Below, piece by piece: positions 46,001 through 58,000 of a DNA stretch of 64,000 nt. Location of the stretch: NCBI GenBank assembly GCA_030062745.1, contig CP099843.1, positions 21,240,583 through 21,304,582 on the forward strand, given 5' to 3'. This DNA is from Capitulum mitella (taxonomy: Eukaryota > Arthropoda > Thecostraca > Pollicipedomorpha > Pollicipedidae). A program made the position numbers and the translations under genes. The notes under the pieces were generated by a model. That model was not told where the DNA came from. It worked only from the letters and a program-made list of their open reading frames with translations, and made no database searches. Every line of letters begins with the position of its first letter. Positions within the stretch are counted from its first letter, which is position 1.

Positions 46001-49000
46001 TCCGAGTTTGCCATTTGAAAACAAAAGCGCTAAAATTATTACCATAAAACCAAATTTTGACTTTTGACCTTGACCTGACCTTGTAAAGTGATCTCAGATT
46101 AACAAAACAGGTATCTCTATGCTTTCCTAACTATTTGCCCATGCACCCATAAGAAAATTTCTATCTTAAAAAGCGATTTTTTCAGCCGTTTTCCTCTCAC
46201 CTTCAACAACGCCAAAAATTGCCTAAGGTGCCTCCACAAGACGTTACCAGGGTCCGCCCCCGAGGAAAATGGAAGTGCGAAATTTTGGTACAATACGTAG
46301 AAAAAATAGGTAGAAAAGGTGACCAAGTTTCGTGAAGGTGCGTCAAAACCCTGGTATTGGGAAACAAAAAACCCGAGGGGGGATTCTGCCCCTGTCAGGA
46401 ATAGGGTTAAAATGCGCTAACGCTTAAAAAATGGGGTCAGTCAAATATCTTACAATCCAAACATTTAAATAAATATCAGCCAATCCTTTGCAGCGCGACC
46501 AACTCCCAATGATGAGACATGAATTCAGTAGTCACAAGGTCAAACAAGGTATGCTATGACTTCAGGGCCATTTATGAAATGGAACCACATCGAGAGATTT
46601 CAGTAATATTTCTAAGTATCCATCGCTCCCAAAGGGTCTATAAGTTGTTATCATAATGGAAAGAATGTTTTCCGAGGTCACTGGTCATGCGCAGACATGT
46701 CAACAATCAGTCGAAACCATAATGATTTATGCAAAGATTGTAAGAACATCAAACCTGTGCAACAGAAATGAGAGTGCTATAAAATCGAACTGCGCCATGA
46801 ATGGTGAATCGATTTCAAAATTAGTCCACTTGTGTAAAGAATTCATTTTTAGGATGAAGCTTAAACTATTACCGACCCATAATGTGTTGCCAGTAGGAGA
46901 AAACTCCGAGTTCTCCTTTGTACTTGAGCTGGGACAGGAGGGTGACCAGTCCGACGTACATACCGGCAGAACAGTAGGATGTGCTGAAAAGGAAGAACAG
47001 ACCAGCCGTGCTATTAGAAGTAAAGGCAAAAATAGCCTTTGGACCACAGAAAAACATAAATCTATCAAACGACATCAAAATGCAAAATTGGGTTGCAAAT
47101 GTGTTCCCAGGTACCTTGACAAATCAAAACCAAAATCAGTACGCAGGTTCGTAGGTCACTGGTACCAGATATGTAAATGATTCAATTGTTTGCAGCTGCA
47201 CAAAAATACGTGGGTGAAATGACACTGATTTTATATATGGCTCAGGTCATGTCTAAGAGAAACGATAAAACAAGTATTCAGCTGGTGAGCACGCTCTTTT
47301 TTCTCCCGCATTTTGCATTTTCGTCACGGAAGAGGAACGGGGCTGCTCTGGAACACATCCTCACCTGCGTTTGATCAAGCCTGAATCTGAAGAACATTCG
47401 CCACATGTCAACAAAGTTAAATTAGCAAAAACCCTCCGTCCCTACACCATTAATAGCATGCAAATATGTTTCAGGATCAAACATGTATAGTTTCATGTGT
47501 CACTGCCCCCACCTCTATATCTGGCTCTGGCCAGGCCCACCTGTATCCCCATAAGCCGGCGTTAATGCCGCGTTAACGAGCGGCCGTCGGCAAATGACGC
47601 CGTGGGGCCTGCGAATGCCGCCGGCCGGCCAGTAAAGCGCGACTGGGGCCCCTGGGACCGGCCCAGGCCCCGACCTCTGAACCACCAGCACCGCTCTGCA
47701 CCGGCTCCGCTCAAACAGCCGCCGGCCGCGGGCGGCCGGTCCTGGCTCCTGGTGAGGCGCGGACGCAGCGGCACGGGTTGACGTCAACGAAAAGGCCCAG
47801 GCACGCCCTCCCACGTATGCCAGGAGGTTCGCCTACACCTGGCAGCGCGATGGCCTCGTGTTGCTGCAGCTCCTTTTGGGTCCGCGGAAGTGCCGGAACA
47901 TGGGGCCCCAACCCCAGCGCAGAGACAGAATGATCAAATATTACAGACCATCTTGTGACAATGCAACACTGGTAACGAAACTGGCACGGTCACTGGCAAC
48001 TCACTGGATCTATATACGAGACAAACACTGCACAGAAAGATGGCGCATAATACGAAAGCGATAAAAAAGGCAACAAGGAATAAAACGCACGAAACAATTA
48101 CCAACCAAACAGGGGACATGATCAAATGTGGCATGCAAAAATAAACAGTTATGCTTGGCGTGAACAGTTTAAAACAAAGAGTACAACATAAACATTAAGG
48201 TTCAGTCGCAGCACATAGAACTATCGCATAGTATTGATATTTTGCGACATTTTGCAAATACATATCCAACAATGGCAGTCCCCTAAGGAGACTGCATTTC
48301 AAACTTGTTGAGAACTATGCCCACAATGAGAGAAACGTCTTTAGAGCATGCCCTAAACATTTGCCACCAGCATAAAACGCAGGAAACGTCACGATGCAAA
48401 CAAGCTTTCCCATCATACAAAAGCTAAGTGACCATGATGATGATGATGATGATGAATGATGATCCGACCACGACGCGCTGTGATCACCGGCACGGCCGCC
48501 GCTGCATACCCAGATATGAAGAGTACGGGATGTCTTGGTGCGGGCCCGTCCTGCTGAGTGCGTTGCACAAAATCCAACAGCGGCAGCAGGTCTTCCGGAA
48601 GACCATACTCGGGCCAGAGCGCGTACTGGAAGAAACTGACGCTCCGCTCCTTCTTGCTGATGTCCGACTTATTCTGGCGGAGGTAAACCAGTAACTGGTA
48701 TTCCAAATTTCTGGCAGTTTCCTGGTTGACTTCGGTGGCATTTCTTTGACTGGTGTGAAAAGATTATGCTGCAGACCGTTACCGTTCCTAATTACGATCC
48801 AGCGCATACCAAACATCACACTAAAGGACAAAGAACACGAAGCTCAGATGCTATTGCCTGCATGCTAATGCCTAAAATTGTTTTTGAATGTGTCCAAAAA
48901 TGCTCCAAACCAGATTAATTACTTCCATGTAACAAAGCCACCATGACCTGCAAACGTCCATACTTATGAACAAAACGTCGATCAAGCAAACCTGAACTGT

Positions 49001-52000
49001 CAACTCCACTATCTTTGCGTCACTGTATTGAAACGACAGTCTTAACGGAAGTTCCCTGGCGCAAGCAATTTACACCCACTGGCGCAAGCAATTTCAGGTC
49101 ACTTGCCATCACGGATTACACGACCGCCACGATTACATGAATTATCGAACGCGTTCGCTGGCATTCATTCGATTTGTCACGCGTGTCGCTGGGTTCGGAA
49201 ACAAACGCTGCCGGTGTCTTAAAACGTGCAGAAACAGGATTCCCACAGCGACAAACCTTCGTTTGTCCGTCTCTGTCACAGAATCGTGGACAATGGGAGC
49301 TTTTTTATCGGGGCAAAAAAACCCTTTCAAGTCATTTCTTCCCATGCCATGCTATCCAGCTAACATTTAATTTCCGAAGTTTTAGGAGGTCGCTGTCCCT
49401 GCACCCACACAGGCTTTCGCCGTTCATGTACTCATTACACCCAAGAATTTCTGCCGCGAGGTTTCGTTGAAGGCGAGCACTGCCTCGGACGTCGGCCACC
49501 TCCAGGCCCGCCAAATCCCCCCGGGGCATTGCGGCCCGTTCTGGTCCGATATTTGCCGCTGCAGCTGAAATAAAATCGATGGCCGGATTCAATGAGCGGG
49601 GTGGCCGTAAGCCAGCACGCCGGGAAATGGAGAAAACTTGGTCCGTTATGAAGGCAAGGCGCACAGCGGCGTGCAGCGCTACCTTCAGTTTGGAGATGAC
49701 CAGCTTTCTGACGCAGCAGGCGGCCAGAGCCAACTCCTGACGGTGTTCGATCCGCAGACCACCAGAGGGCAGCACGGCATCCCTCTCCGGCCAGAACCGG
49801 TCGGATTTCTGCGGCAGAACGGCAGCTGCGGTCACAGACTGGTCAGCCAGGGGACGGGAATCCGGCGAGCAGCGGTACCAGGGCCAGGTGGCGCCTGTGC
49901 GCTGCGAGGCTCCAAATATCTGCGTTCATCGGGGTCATAAGTGCGTCGCACGTTTTCACTTTCAGCGAATTGGGTAGGTTAAAAATACGTGATGAGGATG
50001 CAGCTGGCAGTAGAATTTCTCGCACCCAGTTTCCCTGGAAATTTCAGAAGCACGAAAACGCGACTCTAAGCAGCCTGTGTACCAGTCGAAGTCGCTCTCC
50101 CCCACACCAGGCCGGGGATCAGCCGGAGGTATTGGCACCGCCGGCAGTCTGGGCCCAGTATTTGCGGCCGGATCTGGGGCCGACTTTATAGGTACCCGCT
50201 GCTCCCTGAAGGGATCGCCGAGAATTATTCAAATATCGACGGCGGCTTTCATTTGCATCCAAGATAATCGACAGCTCTCGCGCGCCAGTAGCCCTCTGGA
50301 GCTATGTGAAGCCACACCCGAAGCAAGAGGGGCTGAAGTATTCCCCAGGAAGGAAGGATTTTCGGGATCTCGATGATGCAGTTCGAAAATCTATGTGGTT
50401 TACGTTCAGGCCGGCTGAACCTCATTGCCCCCAAAAGGAAATCCACGTGTCCGAGCGAATGAGAATGTTTCACTTCAGTCGCGTTATTAAGGTGCAAAGG
50501 GCACACCCACATTTGAGCAAATGTCACCACTAAGCCGTGGAACAAAGCGACCGCCGCGGCCAAAGGCACACATTGATTTCACCGACAAGTATTAACACGA
50601 CAAAAAATAGTTTAGTTTGATAGTTCACGGAAAGTCGTTTTCTCAAAAGACAATGTTGTATTCTGGCAACCAAAAACGAAGGACTCGAAAAGTACAGACT
50701 GTTTGGAAAAGGGATATGGGTGTAGTTTTTATCACTTGTGGTCGCACAAGGCGTGTTCATGTGAAAAACAAGCAAAATATTTCAAAAGGTCACTCTTGGT
50801 AGGTAAGGTTCTTATCAAAGTGCTTCCACGGCACGTATTACTACAGACAGGCATCCCAAGAACAAATCCCAAACAAATACGTTTAGTTGTGGGCCTGAAC
50901 ACTCTGTAAAAAACGTGACTTAGCCCTAGGCCAAGTGTCAACAGGTCAAATTGCCTACTTATGATCGCAAAAATATTCAATGGGCGTATTTGAACTTTAA
51001 AACCAACGAACCAGGTACATCAGTGCAAGGACGAACGTAAAGAGAGCAGAAAACTGACTGGCCCTAAGATCGCTGATCAAGAAACTTTCCCAAAAATTCG
51101 AATAGCAGAAATGTTGCATGTATCGTGTTCTGCCAATGAGGCAAGCTTTATACTAATCGATGCATTTCACAAAATGATACTTTTATGTTTCTTTTCATTT
51201 GCGATTTTGGTCCACTTTAACCTATTCCAAATCAGTAATCTGCGTTGACCCTTAGTTTTTAAACATTCACAAAAGATGGAAAGGACTGTCTACAAGGTAC
51301 CCAGGCTTCGTGGCTCCGTGCCTATTTACTTTTTCTTGTATTTCCAGAATGCCGGAGGTGTTTTCATGAAGCTCAGTCCAGTGAGGGTTAAAACAATCCA
51401 AGTTGATCCGGAAGGAAACGACGCTGGAATCCGGGCCGGGTGGCACCACGCTTCAGTTAGTTACACTTATGCCTTACCACCCGTTAACTCCACAACCACA
51501 GCAGGCTGGTAACAGACTTTAATCGACTGGTAGCGAGGCCCACCCACTGACTCACTGAAAGCTATCCACCAATATCGTGCCATAGCCCATTGAGGTGCCG
51601 ATGATCAAACCACTGACAGAGCCACAGCTCAGTCGGTCTGTTCCCGTGTTCATGTCCCAAAAAGGATGAGAGGAGGTTAGAGGAGGTTGGATAAGGCGCC
51701 GAATTCGCGCCCAGGGGAACGTTTCGGATGAGTTTGGGTGGGGTACCAGCTGTCTGTTTTGGTATGACATGACGAATCAAGTTCAGATTTAAAGAAGCAA
51801 GCGAATGAATTGTGCGCCACTATTGTCAACCGTCGAACCTCCTCCAAACTCCTACCAAAACCTAGGTTCCATTCCGGAGGAGTTTGAAAGAGTTCCGCGG
51901 CGATCTGGGATAAGTTAAGAGGGGCTTGACGGAGGTTAAAGAAGCCACAGGAATGATCAGATGAGTTTTGATGAGCTTCGAGGAGGTCTGATGTCCAACA

Positions 52001-55000
52001 GGAACAGACCAATTTGGGGCGCAGATCAGACCCAATGATACCGGTCCGCGATAGCCACGCGGTACTGGTTCCCTGGCGACAGTCCACTGGCACCGGGCAC
52101 TCACCCACTGATATTTAACCCGTCCCCGACTGGGCGGGGCAGTTGACTGCTCCCCTGAGGATTTTCTGGGATTGCGAGAGAACCAACAAACACAGAGTCA
52201 CGGAACTTTGTGTACCTTTTGCTCCATCAATTTTACATCTCGTGTCAAAATTTTGACATCAGGTCAGGTCAGGTCAGGTGTCTGACCTAGGTCAGGTCAA
52301 ACGGACCTATGTCCAAAAAAGTTTAGCGCCCCCTAACTTCTTCGCAAACCAGGATATCTCAAAAATACTTTCAGGGATTAGTGAACGTGATAGATGCAAC
52401 AAATCTGCTATCTCAGATTTTTCGGAATTTTCCGGGTCATTGACCTAAGGTCATGCCCAATTTTAAGACACGTCGCCGTTTTTTCGCAAATTGACGGAAT
52501 ATTTCATAACATTTTTAGTGTGGAGTCAAGCAGACATCTAGTTACCGTCATTGGGCAAAGTATCAGTGACTTCCATCCATTGACCTGAGGTCAGGTTACC
52601 AATAACTGTAGTGAACCAAAATGTACCACCGTCAAAATCGACGATGAATTACTCAGAATGGCTAGAAAATGGCAGAACTAGCTTGCACAGACGTAAGTAA
52701 TACCAGGAACCTAAAAAAGTTTGAAAAAAGTAGCATATTTTGGAAATAAACAGGCTCTCGCCAACAAAGCTCGGCCAATTTTGTAGATTCGAAACTAATG
52801 AATTTTTCCAAAATTTAAGCATGAAAAACCATCACAGGAACCATAAAGATCAATAAAATTTACATAGATCGTCTTTTTCGCGAAAATAAAGGAATGCTAA
52901 AATTGGTTCCCGTCAATTTGGTACCGCATACGGTAGCGGCACACACCGACAGCTGGCGGGAGAATTGCCGTGTCTTTAACTCAACGTTTCGGCGTATATA
53001 TTGAAGAAATTTGGGGAAATTAGACGTGTATCGGCATCCGCTGACCTTTACTTGTGAGCTGGTGCCTTTACCTATGCGTTTTTAGTCACAGCCCTTGATA
53101 TTCAGGCCATTTCTCGGTTTCATGCAGTCGGCTATGAGAAAGCATATATAGAGCGTAAATTAGCTTACATATTACGTAAAACTAAAAATGAGACCAGTTT
53201 CGAGCTCTACTCGTCACAAACTTTCCAACGGTGTGCTTGTTTTTATCGTGCGACCAACTGTTCATGAGTTAGAGGGGGAGGCAGCCAACTGCCCCCCCCC
53301 CCAGTCGCCCGTGTTCGAAACGGACCGACGGTCGTGCGCGGGTTAACCCTATTCCCGGAGGGCTACGCAGTATGGCCGATTGCCAGCAGGGGGTGGGCGG
53401 ATTCGGCCCCCCCCCCCCGAGATCTCGAGAACTACACATCCGATTTCACCGCAACAAAGGGCAATCGATTTCCCATGACGCAAACTACACTTAAAGTTCT
53501 TAAAATTTTGAAAGGCGTGGATACAGCGGGGGGGGGGGCAGAAATATCAAAATAAGGGACAATTCTGGACTTGTTATAACTCCGTTGTTTATGGACCAAT
53601 TTCGATGAAATTGTCATGAATCGAGAGATTATGGGTAGAACTTTTACCATTTGTACACACATTTGAAATTTTGAAAAGAAATCATGGGCTTTCACAGGGT
53701 TTCGAAAATAGAAGGACTAGTTTTTCAAAAACTGCATGAACAAAAAAAGTAAAAGCACTTTTTGGGCTTATGCTAGTCATGGTATGCTAAACAAGTGCAA
53801 ATCTCATTACAAAGTTTCTAAAATGTTAGCATAGGCGGTGCCAGAGACATGAAAAAAGGGGAACTGTCGTGGTCATTTTCTTCAGACCAACTTGTAACCT
53901 TCGACCTTAAATGACCTTCAGTGACCTTGGGGTCACTTGGAATGATCTCGTCTGCAATTAGTATTATCTGTAAACGTTTTCGATCAGTTGAATTTACTCT
54001 GGTTCAAAAATTCTATTTTACGGTTATTGTGATACAGGGTACGCGCACTGACATTTTAGGCCCTAGCTCCGTGACCCCACCTGATATCAAACTGAAACTT
54101 GGTACACAAGTAGACGACATCCTTCGACGTCATATAATTCCGGATTTGGCATTTTGAAAAATGGCACCGAAATTATTACAATAAACCAAATTTTGACCTT
54201 TGACCTTGACCTGACCTTGTAAGATGACGTCAGACGAACGAAATTGTATTTCTATGTTGCCCAACTATTAAGGTATACGTCCGTATAAAGTTTTAAGTTC
54301 GGTCTTAAAAACGCTATTTTTGGCAGTCATTTTTTTTAGTCTCAATACGGCCAAAAATGACCTGAGATGCCTCCCAATAACGTTGCCTGGCTCCGCCCCC
54401 GAGCAGAATAGAATTTTGAAATTTTGTGACAATGCGTAGAAAAAATAGCTAGGAAAAGTCACCAAGTTTCGTAAAGCTGCGTCAAAAAGCCTGAAATTGG
54501 CAAGCAGAAAATCCGAGGGGGGGGGCGAATTCAGCCCCCCCCCTGCCGGGGTCAGGGTTAACCCCAACCCACTGATACCCAGGTGCCTATGCTCGGCCAA
54601 TGCCACGCCCCCCGAACTTCAGCTCGACAGTGCACCCACCTCGACCGAGCCGACCAGGACGACAGAGGTGACGTTCTGCTCCCAGAGCAGGCGCCACAGA
54701 GCGTCGCGGGAGGCCGCCCCCGGCAGGCAGGTGACGAGGAAGGCCCGCGCCTTCTGGTAGCCGTCCACGTAATAGGCGGCCGGCACGGGTCCGCCGCGGT
54801 ACCGCCGCGAACTGATGGCCGCTCTTGTTCGCTGGTCTGCAACGGATTGGCGCACAAGTGGCCGGCGTATGTCAACCGGAAAACACATTTCACGAATTGC
54901 ACTTTGTGATCTTCTCTTGCGATGTTTTAACCATTTAAACTATGCAATCGTTGATGGTATTTTGTTCGTCATTTATGTGATGCCACCGGCGCAGATACCT

Positions 55001-58000
55001 TGGAACGTTTTGAAAATGACAAAATACAGATGCTAAAGGCGCTCAAGCAGCCCCTCCGACCTCTCTCCCGACTGGGCTACGGGACACAACAAAAAACTCA
55101 CATGTCGTCGTCGACACATTAGTGCCAGCAGCCAGCTCGCTCTTCGGTTTGGAGCCGCTAGTTCCCAGGTCGTCCGCCAGGGGCGCGGCCATCTGCAGCA
55201 TCTCCCACTCCCGCCGGAAGCCGTCGTCGTCCAGTGCGTGCTGCTGACGCACGTGCTGCGCGAACACATGCGACGGCACGGCCTCGTGTGAGGGCGCCGG
55301 CCAGCCGGAGAGGACGGTGCTCGTGGCCAGCAGCTTGTCGCCCGGCCGAGGCTGGTACCGCCGCAGGCGCCGTCTGCGGAATAGCGCCGCACAAGAGCTT
55401 CAGCAGCCTGTCAGTCAGGCGTCGAGCCAGGTCATGGCAGAAGACATAACACTCTTGCAGGCACGGCATTACTGTAAACTATCACGGTGCTCATTGGAGG
55501 CAAGGTAGTGAGCCAGCCGTGCATTCGTGAAGCTGAATGCTCAACAACGTGAACCGGCATCTTCAATGAGCTGGGCAAGAGCATAGCGCATTGCAATTAA
55601 GAACATCCACCGCAATTTCGCACAAGGCCAAGAAGAAGTACTGTTTTCAAACACCGCTTTCCAGCTGAAATATCGGGCCGCTGCTAATAGTGAATGTTCC
55701 GACTGTTCGACATATCTATCATGATATACGTAATACATAAGCTGACTGCTTGGTGGCTTTCCCTCAGAAAAGAAAGGACAGGTGCATGCTGTCACCGTGC
55801 ACAGTCTACCATGGATTTCTCACCAGGATGGCAAAGTTGTTAACCTATGGACAATCTTCGTTAGAAGTTCGATCCCGCCGGCAGGGCTTGCTGTCCCCCC
55901 CCCCCCTCTCGGAAGGTTAGTTTCTCCAAAACCAACATTCCGATTTTCCTGCAATTAGCTTAAACGAATGTGTGGGATCAAGTTCACTTCTACGAATTTA
56001 CGCATCTCCCAGTGGCGGTGCCAGTAACCTAGAATGGGGTTTCTTGTCTTCTCATTTGCACCGAGTCCAAACGTGTCTAAAATGGTTCTTGTGTTCTGCT
56101 TGTGTATGCCTGAGGCTTGCCAGTATGACAATGTGTCCATACACATTATCATGGCGGTGCATAGTAGCGGTACATATTACAACATACATCAACGGCGTAG
56201 CCGGAATCCCCGCATGGCAGGCAACGGTAGTTCTCTTCCTGTCAGTGTGTTTTGACAGATCGAACTCGAAATAGTTACTATCACACAGCATGTATTTCCC
56301 TCAAAATCCCATTTGCCAATGGCAAAGTCAGGAGTCTGAAAGGGATAGTAAAATGATTTGACTTAAACATCACCATGCTTAGTTTTCGTGGTATGAACAT
56401 TGTCACGGTGCTACGCGCATCAACTGAGACTGATGTTAGAGGGCATCAACTGAGATTTCTCTGGGGCAGCCAAAGGTAATATTCACTTTAGCGTGTGTTA
56501 AAAAGCATATACTACAGGCACATGTCTCAGAACTGCACATATTCGTACCTATAATCACATTCGGCGGACGTTAGTTGCAATGCGTGGTCGCCTGAGGTCT
56601 ATGGACTGCCGTTACATTACTGGTCCTCTGGATCCACCCCTGGCTTTCGTAATGTCTTTGTGTGTGAAAATGAATGACAATGACGAATAAAACGCAAAAA
56701 TCGCTGAAATATCCGTCCACGATATGGCGAAATACATTAGCTATTTCCCCAAAATTAATGATCAGAGTATCGCATTTTCCTTCCTGGATCCGCCATTTTT
56801 GTCATAACATTAAAACATTAGAAAGCATAAAAAATGTGTTGCATAACAAAACATTAGAAATGTGATGAAAGGCATGAAATGAACAGGTACATTGCAAAAC
56901 ATGGCTGCTTTTTCATCCAACATTCCACAGGGCATATGTAGGAGCAGCATGCAAAGTCGCGAAAGATGGCAATACAGACTTCCCGAAAACCTATGCTGGA
57001 GGCCGTCTACGATAAACCTTGCAAACCTAAATTGTTTAGTAAATGTTAAGTTAAGACAAGCTACCAAGTTCCATTGTTATCCCTCACTGTTCGCAAATAG
57101 AAAATGATTACACTTCTGGGCCTACGCAGTCCGGAACAGGGCTAAAGAGTACGAAAAGGGAGCAATACAAAGAATCTTGAACCATTTTATTGTGATCTGT
57201 AATATCGGACGGCAGACAATGCAAACGGTGTTTGTAACGATTGCTGGCCGAGCCATGGATGCAGAGGATGACTTTTTGTCATCGCAGCCTCGAAATGTTA
57301 TACCTGGTGGTAATAAAGCAATGTCAAAACGCTACGCGAAGAGAACGCCTTGCTGAGACCCAAGTGTATTCCAAAATCAGAAAGCGATCAGCTGAGGCGG
57401 GCGAAAGAACTGTTTGGGTGACGCCGTGTTGAACAATTCCTAGATCGTGGCTAACAGTGCACCATGGGAATGCAGACCAGGCAAATACCATTTCAATCAC
57501 GCTTTTAGTCGCCTGTAATTTATTTTTTCAGACATTTACGGCCCGGAGCAGTCGCTGTCTTTTCATCCAAACCTTGCACGAAATCCATTCGACATGCCAT
57601 CAAGGCCGGAAACAGCGTTTCAAAAGTTTTAGGGAGTGTGGTCATTCTGAGCTGGGAAGTTTGCTGCTACTTAATCCCGCTCTCCGACCACTCAATCACT
57701 CCAGAACCAACCGCCACCAGATAGAAACTTACCTCGTTAATCCCTTTTTTCTATTTCTACAAAAGTATTTCTGCGAATTCGCTTAGTTTTCGGACGCTTA
57801 AGACATTGAGCATCACCAAAGCGTTGCGTTCATCTCGGACAAACAAGATATTGCCTGCAGTCGCGAATTCCTACAGCAGCACTTTGCAAGATCGGATTCT
57901 GTCTCGTGACGGACATGTCCGTCGTGTTCGTTGATCTCTTCCACGAAGTCATTCAACATTAAAGTTGCAGCTGGGGGTTAGACCAGATTTCCAACAGCTC

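Noticed and set aside
49142-50376. Other open frames around 49.1-50.4 kb as extra RPTP exons
   Set aside because: Only 49683-49808 matches the family, and its neighbours already join in phase.
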